Origin: Schleiferilactobacillus perolens DSM 12744
Lineage (GTDB): Bacteria; Bacillota; Bacilli; Lactobacillales; Lactobacillaceae
Assembly (NCBI RefSeq): GCF_001435585.1
Contig: NZ_AZEC01000014.1
Coordinates: 1-42,961 of the forward strand
Direction: 5' to 3'
Length of the DNA: 42,961 nucleotides
Positions 30,062-38,036 of the stretch are shown here, piece by piece (position 1 is the first letter of the stretch; every line of letters starts with the position of its first letter). Both the position numbers and the translations under genes were made by a program. The notes beneath the pieces are model-generated. The model saw nothing but the letters and a program-made list of their open reading frames with translations, made no database searches and had not been told where the DNA came from.

Positions 30062-30905
30062 CGTCGAGACTGGTTTGTTCCGGTCGCGAGTCGGGGATGT
30101 CTGGGATTGGATCATCGTTCAACACCCCCTTCTTCGGTTCTTCCGTCTTGCTTGGGACATTGAGCAGATCATCCATAGTACTCGGAGTGACATCCTTCAC
30201 GGGCTCTGTATTGCCGCCAAAAGACTCTTCATCGGCATCAGTGGCCTTCTGAATATCGACCGTCATCGGGCCCCATTTAGTAATTAGGTTCCGGATGACT
30301 GTCTTCAAGGCCATCGCATCGAAATCTGATGCCCATACACCCCTTGGCTCATTCTTACCGCCGGATTTGGAGAAGCGTTTGCGGTGGTTGTCGATCTGCT
30401 GGCGGCTCCAATACACTGTCTTCTCAAAGCCGTTTACCAGCTGGAAGAAGCCAACGTAACCAGTCGGCTTATCGTTCGCGTCCCGATCTTTGAAATGCGG
30501 GGTGTACGTTAACTCCTCCGTTAATGGGTTCCAGCCTCCAAACTCATCCTCGTAGACGGGTACGGCATTGAGCCGCTTGTATTGTCCCGACCGCTGGGCT
30601 AATTGAATATAGCCCTTGTAACCCATCTGAGCCTGAGCAGTGCTCCCGTAAGGAATGATGTAGAAGTATCCCAGATTGGGGTTGACTGGCAGATCGAACG
30701 AAGCTGCCGTCATAGCCGCATTAAGTACGCTAGTTTGGTCAACGTTTTGTAACGCACGATTATCGTTAACCACTGAAACCAGGCTGCTTAAGAATTGTGG
30801 TGCCCGATTCTTTAATACCTCTTCAAACCGTGCCTTGACGGTGGCGCTCTGCACCAGCGCCTTCATTGGCGCGTGCTTTGGATCCAACTTCTGCATATTA
30901 GCCAT
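30039..30905 (-). CDS. recT: RecT family single-strand annealing protein
   Basis: A 288-residue protein. The RecT core is clear: FLSSLVSVVNDNRALQNV, SVLNAAMTAASFDLPVNPNLGYFYIIPYG, AQMGYKGYIQLAQRSGQYK and later VWASDFDAMALKTVIRNLITKWG. RecT coats single-stranded DNA and anneals it to a complementary strand for phage recombination and replication. GGGGAGG lies 7 nt before ATG. The acidic C-terminus (TSLDDEDLPDF) is like that of other single-strand binding and annealing proteins. Confidence 0.93.
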   Translation of the reverse strand: MANMQKLDPKHAPMKALVQSATVKARFEEVLKNRAPQFLSSLVSVVNDNRALQNVDQTSVLNAAMTAASFDLPVNPNLGYFYIIPYGSTAQAQMGYKGYIQLAQRSGQYKRLNAVPVYEDEFGGWNPLTEELTYTPHFKDRDANDKPTGYVGFFQLVNGFEKTVYWSRQQIDNHRKRFSKSGGKNEPRGVWASDFDAMALKTVIRNLITKWGPMTVDIQKATDADEESFGGNTEPVKDVTPSTMDDLLNVPSKTEEPKKGVLNDDPIPDIPDSRPEQTSLDDEDLPDF

Positions 30906-30907
30906 GT

Positions 30908-31393
30908 TTATACCTCCCCGATTTCGTAATGATCGGCGTCGTAATACAGTTCCATCGGTGCCTGGTCAGTGTCTTGCATGTGATCCAGATAATCCTCGAT
31001 AGTGCCGGAAAAATCGAACTGCAGCACCCGCTCGATATCACCAGCACCCATTGCCCGCTCAATCATGTTGCGGATAATATCTGGATTAATGATCTGGTTG
31101 CTCTTACCAAATTCCTCAAACAGGAAGTCCGCTGGTTCCTCATGCATGACCCGCCGCAGATACTGCACTGGCCCGAGCCGTTTGAGTTCGTCATGCATAA
31201 ATTCTTTCGTGCTTTTGTCGTCATAAGACAGGATTGCTGGAACTTCTTTGCCGCTGCGATCGTGGTAGCGGAACGTCCAGACCTTATCACCGGGATAGAT
31301 ATTGCCGCCCAGCACGTCTGTGATCACGTCGCTGTCATCGTTCTGACGGTCGTAGGCAGCCGCCAGGCTGAAATTGCTTGCGTTAATTTGCAT
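30908..31393 (-). CDS. hypothetical phage protein upstream of recT
   Basis: A 161-residue acidic protein from ATG at 31393 (MQINASNFSLAAAYDRQNDD), with GGAGG 8 nt upstream. The frame continues to 31654, but that part lacks a ribosome binding site and covers other genes. Segments GGNIYPGDKVWTFRYHDRSGKEV and YLRRVMHEEPADFLFEEFGKS suggest a small mixed domain. Unrecognised. Being next to recT, it may take part in recombination or inhibit a host nuclease, which is a guess from context. Confidence 0.6.
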   Translation of the reverse strand: MQINASNFSLAAAYDRQNDDSDVITDVLGGNIYPGDKVWTFRYHDRSGKEVPAILSYDDKSTKEFMHDELKRLGPVQYLRRVMHEEPADFLFEEFGKSNQIINPDIIRNMIERAMGAGDIERVLQFDFSGTIEDYLDHMQDTDQAPMELYYDADHYEIGEV

Positions 31394-31417
31394 ATCGAAA
31401 ACCTCCATTGTTTTTGG

Positions 31418-31493
31418 TAGAATAGAGGAGAAATAACTATTGCAATGCTTATTTCTCCGGCCGTTGACGGTTGCCTCCGTCAGCGGTTTTTTT
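31418..31493 (+). ncRNA. candidate plus-strand small RNA with its own promoter and terminator
   Basis: An extended -10 (TGG-TAGAAT, -10 at 31418-31423) precedes a perfect 10-bp hairpin GGAGAAATAA/TTATTTCTCC (31427-31458). Next is a strong intrinsic terminator, CCGTTGACGG-TTGCCT-CCGTCAGCGG, with T7 (31461-31493). The RNA would be about 65 nt and antisense to the 3' end of the 56-aa gene and to the leader of the next gene. The -35 (TCGAAA) is weak. Confidence 0.6.
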
Positions 31494-31619
31494 GTTGCCT
31501 TTGATCCGGTCAAGTGCTGTCTGGACGTTAGTACCGAATCGACACTGCCAGGGACCGCTCGCGAATCGCAAGTAGTGCGCAACGCTGTCTTGACGTCGCT
31601 TAGTCGTTGTCTCGTCCAT
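31449..31619 (-). CDS. small basic phage protein (56 aa)
   Basis: ATG at 31619 with GAGGAAGAG upstream, overlapping the stop of the 46-aa membrane protein gene by 20 bp. It begins MDETTTKRRQDSVAHYLRFA and ends NKKTADGGNRQRPEK, so it is strongly basic. The terminator hairpin of the plus-strand RNA lies within its last codons, and its stop codon is in the hairpin stem. No family recognised. Confidence 0.5.
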   Translation of the reverse strand: MDETTTKRRQDSVAHYLRFASGPWQCRFGTNVQTALDRIKGNKKTADGGNRQRPEK

Positions 31620-31740
31620 TGTTCTCTTCCTCTCTGTCTTCCAGTCCGAACCATTCCGGCCGGATAAAGATTGCTGTGATGACTGCAGTCGCGACAATCG
31701 TCAGGACCAGCAGTAGTGTCAGGTTGCTTGGTGTGATCAT
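31600..31740 (-). CDS. small single-span membrane protein (46 aa)
   Basis: ATG at 31740 with GGAGG 7 nt upstream (the box overlaps the previous stop codon). Product: MITPSNLTLLLVLTIVATAV, then ITAIFIRPEW and a charged tail (EDREEENNGRDND). Residues 7-26 form one clear transmembrane segment with an acidic cytoplasmic-type tail. Function unknown. It lies in the early region after the DNA-binding proteins. Confidence 0.68.
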   Translation of the reverse strand: MITPSNLTLLLVLTIVATAVITAIFIRPEWFGLEDREEENNGRDND

Positions 31741-31751
31741 GGCGTTACCTC

Positions 31752-32030
31752 CTACGCACGTCTTGTGTTATTCTTCAGCCAGTCATAAACTTCGCTGTAC
31801 AAATAGGCTTCTGACTTCTCGCCTTTCAAGTGGTAAGGAAATCCTGGCATCACACGCCATTGGTCAATGGTTCCACCTCCAACTTCAAAGGCCTTAGCAA
31901 GCTTTGCACGAGTGAGCAATGGCTCTGGGACATCGGGCGTTGGAATTCGTTCAGCAACTTGTTTGGCGATGGCCGCGATGAGCTGTTCCTGAAATTGCTC
32001 ATCAGTGGGAAAACTGACATTCACATCCAT
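31752..32030 (-). CDS. DUF771/excisionase-like DNA-binding protein
   Basis: A 92-residue protein. The C-terminal two thirds (LLTRAKLAKAFEVGGGTIDQWRVMPGFPYHLKGEKSEAYLYSEVYDWLKN) follow the winged-helix layout of small phage DNA-binding proteins (DUF771, excisionase, MerR-like). The N-terminal ~30 residues are helical. It could act as excisionase or as an early regulator. It starts directly after the upstream stop. Confidence 0.65.
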   Translation of the reverse strand: MDVNVSFPTDEQFQEQLIAAIAKQVAERIPTPDVPEPLLTRAKLAKAFEVGGGTIDQWRVMPGFPYHLKGEKSEAYLYSEVYDWLKNNTRRA

Positions 32031-32585
32031 TCAGATCACCACCCCTGATACGTGCTCTAACGCACTGTAAATTGTCGAACGATGTCGTAGCTCGGATCCC
32101 GTCTCTTCTGTCAGTTCCTTGTAATACCACTGCATCTCGTTAACTTCTTCAGGCGTCCATAATTCTGGGGATTTGCGCATGACTCTTTTTGCGTCTGCTT
32201 CCATGGCCTCACGGTCCGCCTGTTCTTTCTCCACATCAATCAGCGTATTCAATGGCTCTGGGCTGGCCTGGCTTTGGTAATCCAGCTGAGTGTGCAGCAA
32301 GTAGTCCGATACGTGATAAGTGAAGTCTTGGTCTCCAAGCTCATTGGCGATTGCGACCAACCAGCGAACTGGGATTGACTTGCGCTTGAAGATATTGGAG
32401 AGATTCTGTGGCGTAATGCCAATTGCTGCTGCCACTTCACTTTTCTTTCTGCCGAGGCGCACAATTTCCTGGTCGACCTCATCGCTGATGTTTATTTCCT
32501 TCATTGCAAGTTCACCGTCTCTCTTTTTTGTGAACTGCTCGACAACTACATGGTTATCGGCAATTTTCAACGATTGATACGTCAT
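32031..32585 (-). CDS. HTH domain phage regulatory protein
   Basis: A 184-residue protein. A helix-turn-helix is visible around residues 43-85 (RKKSEVAAAIGITPQNLSNIFKRKSIPVRWLVAIANELG). The rest is helical and acidic (VEKEQADREAMEADAKRVM, ELWTPEEVNEMQWYYKELTEE). AAGGGTG stands 5 nt before ATG 32585; a shorter start at 32504 (MKEINISDEVDQE) has a weaker site. Probably an early regulator acting with the Cro-like protein and antirepressor. Confidence 0.65.
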   Translation of the reverse strand: MTYQSLKIADNHVVVEQFTKKRDGELAMKEINISDEVDQEIVRLGRKKSEVAAAIGITPQNLSNIFKRKSIPVRWLVAIANELGDQDFTYHVSDYLLHTQLDYQSQASPEPLNTLIDVEKEQADREAMEADAKRVMRKSPELWTPEEVNEMQWYYKELTEETGSELRHRSTIYSALEHVSGVVI

Positions 32586-32607
32586 TTCACACCCTTTTCA
32601 GCTATCC

Positions 32608-33312
32608 TTAAATAGTAGAAGGAAGCTGTTCTCCCTCACGAAGGAGCATCAAGGTCGCAGTTGACGGGTGCCAGTTGCCGATATATTCGTCGGCTTTGTC
32701 AAAGTCCCGCTTACGCAGCTGAGTGCGTGTCTTAATCCCGACGTACTCGTTCATGCCACGGCTGACGTCTTTATAAAGCAATCCACGCTGTTTCTGGGTC
32801 AGCTGGAGATGGTGAACGTTCACATAGCTCTCGACCACGTTTCGGACCTGACGGCTGATATAGCTGTATTCGCCGGGAGCAATTGGAGCATTCTTTTCAA
32901 GATCAGTGACCCGACCGTCGAGCTTCTTGACTTTCTCGGCACTCCTATTGGCCACTTTCATGGTTAGGGCGAGCTTTTCCTCTGGTGTCTGAGGCAGTGC
33001 TGTGAGTTGCTTGTACCGGCTCTCCACAGCGATGAAATACTGGCGGGCTTGCTTACCCCTATCAGTCCGTTGGATCATTGCAACTTCCTTGGCCATGTCC
33101 AGGGTAATAACGTATTCAATACGTGGACGCCCGCCATTTGGGGTTTTCACCGAAATTGGGGAAAAGTCTTTGCCAACCTCAAATCCATATTCAGCCATGT
33201 CCTTGAACCACGACGAGAAATCTTTACCGACTTCCAAGAAGTCATGCAGGTCCCGGCCGCTCACTGCGATCGTGCCATCATCTTGAGTGATGGTTTTGAT
33301 TAGTTTATTCAT
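32608..33312 (-). CDS. ant: phage antirepressor (AntA/AntB N-domain, ORF6C-like C-domain)
   Basis: A 234-residue protein. N-terminal ~100 residues match AntA/AntB (VSGRDLHDFLEVGKDFSSWFKDM, FEVGKDFSPISVKTPNGGRPRIEYVITLDMAKEVAMIQRT). A helical linker follows at ~115-140. The C-terminal domain (YSYISRQVRNVVESYVNVHHL, QRGLLYKDVSRGMNEYVGIKTRTQL) is of the ORF6C type. Antirepressors bind the repressor or otherwise relieve repression to start lytic growth. The gene overlaps the Cro-like gene by 4 bp. Confidence 0.88.
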   Translation of the reverse strand: MNKLIKTITQDDGTIAVSGRDLHDFLEVGKDFSSWFKDMAEYGFEVGKDFSPISVKTPNGGRPRIEYVITLDMAKEVAMIQRTDRGKQARQYFIAVESRYKQLTALPQTPEEKLALTMKVANRSAEKVKKLDGRVTDLEKNAPIAPGEYSYISRQVRNVVESYVNVHHLQLTQKQRGLLYKDVSRGMNEYVGIKTRTQLRKRDFDKADEYIGNWHPSTATLMLLREGEQLPSTI

Positions 33313-33572
33313 TTCGTAGCCTCCTCTTTGCTACGTTTTGTATCAATTAGCGGCAAAAAAATATCTGGAAACAGCTTATTCGCGGGCTGTTGATAATAGT
33401 CCACAAACTTCTTAACTACCCCATATCCGGGACGACTCGCCCCAGATTCAAGCTTACGCACGTATACCTCAGAGATACCAATACTTTGGGCTAGTTGTGC
33501 CTGTGTTTTGTCCCGTTTTTCACGCTGTGCGCGAAGCACTGTCCGCTCGATGATAACCACGTCCTTTCTGAT
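33309..33572 (-). CDS. Cro-like XRE family repressor
   Basis: A small protein with a clear helix-turn-helix (KTQAQLAQSIGISEVYVRKLESGASRPGYGVVKKFVDYY). The start is uncertain: the frame is open to 33602, but that crosses the -10 region and operators, so translation probably begins after AGAAAGGA near 33565, at a GTG or a rare codon (VVIIERTVLRAQREK). As the first gene of the lytic operon, divergent from the CI-like gene, it is the natural Cro counterpart. Confidence 0.78.
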   Translation of the reverse strand: MRKDVVIIERTVLRAQREKRDKTQAQLAQSIGISEVYVRKLESGASRPGYGVVKKFVDYYQQPANKLFPDIFLPLIDTKRSKEEATK

Positions 33573-33584
33573 ACATTCCGTATC
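33570..33584. promoter_or_regulatory. operator 1, GATACATTCCGTATC
   Basis: A perfect inverted repeat GATAC-5-GTATC downstream of the leftward promoter -10. It shares its arms with two more sites at 33603 and 33651. Confidence 0.75.
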
Positions 33585-33593
33585 ACAACCATT

Positions 33594-33622
33594 ATAATAC
33601 ACGATACATTTTGTACCGTCAA
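33594..33622 (-). promoter_or_regulatory. leftward lytic promoter (PL-type)
   Basis: TTGACG (33617-33622) and TATTAT (33594-33599) are separated by 17 bp on the minus strand. Operator 2 fills the spacer between them, so a bound repressor would block RNA polymerase. Confidence 0.78.
33603..33617. promoter_or_regulatory. operator 2, GATACATTTTGTACC
   Basis: A near-palindrome with the same outer arms as operators 1 and 3, lying between the -35 and -10 of the leftward promoter. Confidence 0.75.
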
Positions 33623-33630
33623 CACTTTTT

Positions 33631-33658
33631 TTGATATTTTTTGTAACACCGATACAAT
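33631..33658 (+). promoter_or_regulatory. rightward lysogeny promoter for the CI-like gene
   Basis: TTGATA (33631-33636) and TACAAT (33653-33658) with a 16-bp spacer. Operator 3 overlaps the -10 box, suggesting autoregulation or Cro repression. Confidence 0.7.
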
Positions 33659-33665
33659 ATGTACC
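33651..33665. promoter_or_regulatory. operator 3, GATACAATATGTACC
   Basis: Same pattern GATACA-NNN-TGTACC as operator 2; it covers the -10 box of the rightward promoter. Confidence 0.75.
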
Positions 33666-33700
33666 GTTTACGTGATATTATGCCCTTGGAGGTGCTTGCA

Positions 33701-34024
33701 ATGATCGGAGATCGTCTTAAAGTCTTGCGCTCGTCCCTTGGAAGAACACAAGAAGAGGTCTCAAAAGCTGTCGGCGTTTCTCGTGCGGCATATTCTCACT
33801 TCGAGAATAATCGAAACGAGCCAGATGCCGAGACCCTCGGTAAATTAGCCAGCTATTATGACGTCACGACTGATTATTTAATTGGGAACACTTCCGAGAG
33901 AAAACCTAAGAAGGTCGACATCGACGACGATGACGTCATCATGACCTACCAAGGGAAGCCAATCCCGGACGAAGACCTAAAGATCATCAAACGGCTGTTG
34001 GGAAGTGATCGTGACGATGGATGA
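33701..34024 (+). CDS. CI-like phage repressor (XRE family)
   Basis: A 107-residue protein from ATG at 33701, with GGAGG 8 nt upstream. Residues 1-65 are a classic XRE helix-turn-helix ([40 protein letters not shown], ending in DYLIGNTSE). The C-terminus is acidic, and no peptidase domain is present. The short form together with the downstream ImmA-like gene suggests a system in which the repressor is inactivated by that protease, as with ImmR/ImmA of ICEBs1. Confidence 0.87.
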   Translation: MIGDRLKVLRSSLGRTQEEVSKAVGVSRAAYSHFENNRNEPDAETLGKLASYYDVTTDYLIGNTSERKPKKVDIDDDDVIMTYQGKPIPDEDLKIIKRLLGSDRDDG

Positions 34025-34442
34025 AGAATATCAGGAGCTCTTTAACCAGGTACTCGATTACGCACGTCGACGCGGTGTCGGCTTCATCCTGACCAAAGAA
34101 CTACAGCCCGACACGCCGTCTGCTAGTGACCCGGCCAAGTCCCTTGTCGTAATCAACATGTGCTGGCGAGATCAAAAACAATTACCCTACATCGCCGCCC
34201 ACGAAATAGGTCACTGTTTGGACGGTGACGGCTCATCGATCCTGTATTTCACAACAACCGCCAACCACAGCAAGTACGAGTATCATGCTAACAAGAAGGC
34301 GTTTGAGATCCTCCTTCCACTGACTATCGATGGCGACTGTCAACCGGATCAGATCAATGCGGTAGATTGGATGGGCAAGTTGCACATTCCATCCTGGGAG
34401 GTCGACAGTGTCCAAGAATCCGTGGCCGAGTATTTGTTCTGA
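34017..34442 (+). CDS. ImmA/IrrE-type metallopeptidase
   Basis: A 141-residue protein (143 if GTG at 34011 is used) whose start overlaps the repressor stop by 8 bp. The zinc protease motif HEIGHCLD follows a predicted helix ([11 protein letters not shown]), and [15 protein letters not shown] supplies the third ligand region. ImmA-type enzymes cleave their cognate repressor after a DNA damage or other signal, causing prophage induction. The partner here is the gene just upstream. Confidence 0.87.
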   Translation: MDEEYQELFNQVLDYARRRGVGFILTKELQPDTPSASDPAKSLVVINMCWRDQKQLPYIAAHEIGHCLDGDGSSILYFTTTANHSKYEYHANKKAFEILLPLTIDGDCQPDQINAVDWMGKLHIPSWEVDSVQESVAEYLF

Positions 34443-34511
34443 AACGCAAGAGTGTTTACCGTCCAAATCCTGACGACGTTAAAAGCTGAATGTTCTTGGG
34501 AGGTTTTACTT

Positions 34512-34934
34512 ATGGAGAATCAGAAAAAAGAACCTGTTCTGCCCGGTGGCATGAAAGTGACGAAACTTGTTGTTGGCATTCTGCAACTGGTCATCGCCTG
34601 CTTCATCTTGTTCCAATCCTGTGCGGTAGGCGTGAGCCACGCATTTGAGAACAAGAGCAACGACGCTGGCGGTACTGCTGGGGCCTTTGCCGCAATCCTG
34701 TTCTTGGCCGCTGGCATTGTATATATCGCCACTCGCAAGAGCCAGAAGCTCGGCGGTGACATTGCTGGAATGGTCCTGATGCTGATTGCTTGGATCTTCG
34801 CTATCGCAAACGCCGGCGATTATTCCGACCTGATGATCTGGGGCTGGTTGGCATTCATTATCGGCGTCGGTTTCTTCCTTTGGCACCTACTCTTCAACCG
34901 CAAACTTAAAAAGTCATCGCCTCAGGCTAAGTAA
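34512..34934 (+). CDS. membrane protein of the lysogeny module (possible superinfection exclusion)
   Basis: A 140-residue protein from ATG at 34512 with GGGAGG 8 nt upstream. Four hydrophobic segments are visible: VVGILQLVIACFILFQSCAV, AGAFAAILFLAAGIVYIA, IAGMVLMLIAWIFAIA and LMIWGWLAFIIGVGFFLWHLL. Short Lys-rich ends surround them. Membrane proteins between repressor and integrase are often expressed from the prophage and alter the host surface or block superinfection. That role is inferred from position only. Confidence 0.72.
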   Translation: MENQKKEPVLPGGMKVTKLVVGILQLVIACFILFQSCAVGVSHAFENKSNDAGGTAGAFAAILFLAAGIVYIATRKSQKLGGDIAGMVLMLIAWIFAIANAGDYSDLMIWGWLAFIIGVGFFLWHLLFNRKLKKSSPQAK

Positions 34935-34947
34935 GCAGCCATTATTG

Positions 34948-34972
34948 AGCCCGCCAATCCGGGCTTTTATTT
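34948..34972 (+). terminator. intrinsic terminator after the membrane protein gene
   Basis: AGCCCG-CCAATC-CGGGCT followed by TTTTATTT, 14 bp after the stop codon. It would separate the repressor operon from the integrase gene. Confidence 0.8.
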
Positions 34973-35039
34973 CACGCTTAAATAGAACTGGTGTGTGTAT
35001 TAACCGTCTAAAACTACACAATTGGAAGGATCACTGACC

Positions 35040-36242
35040 ATGCGAAAATATACGCTCGTGCCGCGCCATCCCAATATTTATGAGTATGACACGACCAAAG
35101 GCAAACGATACCGCGTCCGCCGAACATTCAACAATAGCGTAGGCAAACGTGACGAATTCAGCCGCAGCGGGATCCGCACCTGGCGGCAAGCCGATGCTGT
35201 CCTCAAACAATTCGAAGCCGACCTATCGGCAGGAAAATACAGCCAGATCGCCGGCGCCGAAATGACTGTTGATCAATATTACCAACGGATCACCAAACGT
35301 AAGCTGGAGCTCGGCGTCTGGAAGTCTTCCACCGCAAAGAACAACAAGAATTATTATCAGCACTATCTCAAACCGGCCTTTGGCTCATCTCGCCTGAGTG
35401 ATGTGTCTCGACCCTCTTATCAGTCATTTTTGGACAGTCTGACGCTCCGAGGATTGGCGAAGACAACCGTGAGAACCGCCAATGCCCTCATGCTGATGAT
35501 CATGAACGACGCCGAAGAACAGGACATTATCCCCAAGAATAGGCTTAAGGGAATGCTGGTCCGTGGCCGAGATGCCTCCGACAAGGACATCGATCCCGAG
35601 GATTACGAACGCTGGATTGACGTTGCTCAGCACACCCTGGATAAATATATGATGGCCTTGATTTATCTGGATACATTGGGCCTGCGCCGAGGCGAACTCA
35701 TGGGATTGCGCACCGAATCATTCGAGTTCCGTAAAGACAAAGCAGGTAAAGAAATCTGTGGAATCAAGATTGACCTGCAGCGCACGATCGACTTCCCGAC
35801 TGGTGGCACACTGAAGACTAAGTCATCATATCGTACCGTATGGGTGTCCGGAGAGGTCATCGACTATATCAAGTTTGCAATCCTCACCGCCGATAACATT
35901 CGGACCAGAAATAACATACCGGACTCAACTCAAAAATGGCTCTGGCTGAATGACAATGGCGAGCCTTTGCATCCTAATCACCCCAACCGTGTGATGAAAA
36001 AGGTTGAGAAAGAGTCAAAAATCCATATCACCCCACATATGCTTCGCCATTATTTTGCCACGCAAGCCTCTGCTTCCAAGTCGGCACCAATCGAGATCAT
36101 GCACTGGCTCGGCCACAGCAATGTCCAGATGACCGCCGACTACACTCGACCAACGATTGGGGCCAGCCTATCTGTTTACTCATCGGTAGCCGCGAAACTG
36201 CAAGATACCAACGATAATTCGAATCCGTATGGAACAAAATGA
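35040..36242 (+). CDS. int: tyrosine recombinase integrase
   Basis: A 400-residue phage integrase from ATG at 35040, with GGAAGGA upstream. N-terminal ~60 residues hold an arm-binding domain (YEYDTTKGKRYRVRRTF), residues ~75-165 the core-binding domain, and the rest the catalytic domain. Catalytic residues are visible: Arg in LDTLGLRRGELMGL, Lys/Arg region KSSYRTVWV, HMLRHYFAT, WLGHSNVQMT and the Tyr nucleophile in TADYTRP. The stop is 143 bp from the guaA stop, so the attachment site is expected in that gap or in the guaA end. Confidence 0.93.
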   Translation: MRKYTLVPRHPNIYEYDTTKGKRYRVRRTFNNSVGKRDEFSRSGIRTWRQADAVLKQFEADLSAGKYSQIAGAEMTVDQYYQRITKRKLELGVWKSSTAKNNKNYYQHYLKPAFGSSRLSDVSRPSYQSFLDSLTLRGLAKTTVRTANALMLMIMNDAEEQDIIPKNRLKGMLVRGRDASDKDIDPEDYERWIDVAQHTLDKYMMALIYLDTLGLRRGELMGLRTESFEFRKDKAGKEICGIKIDLQRTIDFPTGGTLKTKSSYRTVWVSGEVIDYIKFAILTADNIRTRNNIPDSTQKWLWLNDNGEPLHPNHPNRVMKKVEKESKIHITPHMLRHYFATQASASKSAPIEIMHWLGHSNVQMTADYTRPTIGASLSVYSSVAAKLQDTNDNSNPYGTK

Positions 36243-36275
36243 CGATTTTTGGAATGTTCCATACAATGTTCCATA
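36228..36275. repeat. TATGGAACA / TGTTCCATA repeats in the attachment region
   Basis: One copy in inverse orientation (36228-36236, in the last int codons) is followed by two direct copies (36255-36263 and 36267-36275). The 9-bp sites, 12 bp apart for the direct pair, are candidate integrase arm-binding sites. Confidence 0.6.
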
Positions 36276-36317
36276 TTTTGAAATCCTTGAAAGAAACGCC
36301 ACGAAAAATGGGCACAG

Positions 36318-36367
36318 AAAAAGGCCGGTACACCAACGATTTTGTTCGCTGATGTGCCGGCCCTTTC
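36318..36367. terminator. bidirectional terminator between int and guaA
   Basis: AAAAAGGCCGGTACA and TGTGCCGGCCCTTTCT form a long stem with A-rich and T-rich flanks. It can end transcripts from both the integrase gene and guaA. Confidence 0.75.
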
Positions 36368-36385
36368 TATGAAATTATTTATTTT

Positions 36386-37936
36386 TCATTCCCACTCAAT
36401 CGTCGCCGGTGGCTTACTCGTAATATCATAAACCACCCGGTTAACGTTATCGACTTCATTCACAATCCGCACCGAAATCTTCTGCAACACATCCCACGGA
36501 ATTTTCGCAAAGTCCGCAGTCATGCCGTCAATAGACGTGACGGCCCGAATCCCAACTGTGTAGTCATACGTCCGGCCGTCGCCCATCACGCCGACGGACT
36601 TGAAGCCGGGCAATACGGTAAAGTACTGCCAGATTTCTTTGTCCAGGCCAGCCTTAGCGATCTCGTCACGGAGAATTGCGTCGGAATCGCGCACGATCGT
36701 CAACTTTTCTGGTGTCACGGCACCGATCACTCGAATGGCCAAACCAGGACCAGGGAACGGTTGACGCCATACTAGGCTGTGGGGCATGCCGAGCTTCTCG
36801 CCCAATTCACGGACTTCATCCTTGAACAATGTCCGTAATGGTTCGATTAGTTTGAAATCGACATCCTTGGGCAAGCCGCCGACATTGTGGTGTGACTTGA
36901 TGGTCTGGGCGGTGTCTGTGCCGGACTCGATCACGTCCGTGTACAGCGTACCTTGCGCTAAGAAGTCGAAACCGCCATTGAGTTTGGCTGCTTCATCGTC
37001 AAAAACGCGGATGAATTCATTGCCGATGATCTTCCGTTTCTTTTCAGGATCATCCACTCCAGCTAACTTATCTAAGAACCGCTTTTGTGCATCGACTTTG
37101 ATAATGTTTAAACCGAACTTGCCTTCAAGACTAGCCATAACTTGATCGGCTTCGTTTTTCCGCAATAAGCCGTGGTCCACAAAAATGCTGGTCAACTGGG
37201 TACCAATGGCCTTGTGCAGCAGCACGCCGGTGACGGAAGAATCTACACCGCCGGAAAGGCCCAACAATACTTTTTTGTTGCCAACAGTCTTGCGAATTTG
37301 TTCAATTTGTTGATCGATGAAATCGTCCATCGTCCAGTTGGCTTCTGCTTGGCAGACGTCAAACGCAAACCGGTGGAGAATTTCGTGACCGTATTCCGTA
37401 TTTTGCACTTCGGCATGGAACTGGATGCCGTAGAATTTCCGCTTGTCATCCGCAATGGAAGCAATCGGGCAATTCGGGCTGGTCGCCACGTCCTTGAAGC
37501 CATCGGGTACTTTGGTCACCAGATCGCCGTGACTCATCCAGACGTATTGATCCTTGGGCAAGCCCTTGAACAGGATCGCGTCGGGATCAGTGACTGTAAT
37601 GTCAGCGTGGCCGTATTCCCGGTTGTCGGCAGGTTCTACTTTGCCGCCGGCGAGCTTATGGGCCATCAGCTGCATGCCGTAACAGATACCTAGGATTGGA
37701 ATGCCCAGGGTGAAAATGTCAGGATCGACATCAAAGGCGCCCTCGTCATAAACACTATTGGGACCACCGGAGAAAATAATCCCCTTGGGCGCAATTTCTT
37801 TGACTTCTGCCGCCGTGATCTTATGGGATTTGAGTTCGGAATAGATACCAAATTCCCGGATGCGCCGGGTAATCAACTGATTGTACTGACTGCCGTAATC
37901 CAACACAATGATTTTATCGACATTGCTGGGTGCCAA
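36386..37936 (-). CDS. guaA: GMP synthase (glutamine-hydrolysing)
   Basis: A 516-residue host enzyme that turns XMP into GMP with glutamine and ATP. The amidotransferase part has [20 protein letters not shown], the nucleophile in GICYGMQ and the His/Glu in QFHAEV. The synthetase part has the PP-loop [12 protein letters not shown], and the C-terminus ends [11 protein letters not shown]. The TTG start at 37936 fits the GGAG box 8 nt upstream and the family length (~517). The 3' end is a known integration target of mobile elements, and an integrase gene faces it here. Confidence 0.93.
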   Translation of the reverse strand: MAPSNVDKIIVLDYGSQYNQLITRRIREFGIYSELKSHKITAAEVKEIAPKGIIFSGGPNSVYDEGAFDVDPDIFTLGIPILGICYGMQLMAHKLAGGKVEPADNREYGHADITVTDPDAILFKGLPKDQYVWMSHGDLVTKVPDGFKDVATSPNCPIASIADDKRKFYGIQFHAEVQNTEYGHEILHRFAFDVCQAEANWTMDDFIDQQIEQIRKTVGNKKVLLGLSGGVDSSVTGVLLHKAIGTQLTSIFVDHGLLRKNEADQVMASLEGKFGLNIIKVDAQKRFLDKLAGVDDPEKKRKIIGNEFIRVFDDEAAKLNGGFDFLAQGTLYTDVIESGTDTAQTIKSHHNVGGLPKDVDFKLIEPLRTLFKDEVRELGEKLGMPHSLVWRQPFPGPGLAIRVIGAVTPEKLTIVRDSDAILRDEIAKAGLDKEIWQYFTVLPGFKSVGVMGDGRTYDYTVGIRAVTSIDGMTADFAKIPWDVLQKISVRIVNEVDNVNRVVYDITSKPPATIEWE

Positions 37937-38036
37937 GCTTCCCACTCCTCTGTGTGATTTGATAACACATTTTACCATAAATTAAGGCCCGTCGCGACTG
38001 CTGGAGGTCAGTGGTAAACGTGCGCGTCCCTCTGAT

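Noticed and set aside
1-33700. Lysis genes (holin, endolysin) or cargo genes such as toxins or phage defence
   Set aside because: None were found in the window. The lysis cassette should be beyond the left edge after the fibre genes.
37172-37693. 173-codon plus-strand frame opposite guaA
   Set aside because: It is a shadow of the conserved guaA coding sequence, without start signals.
37937-38036. Purine riboswitch upstream of guaA
   Set aside because: Only 100 bp separate coaA and guaA, and I could not find the conserved purine aptamer core; only an extended -10 (TGG-TAAAAT) is suggestive.
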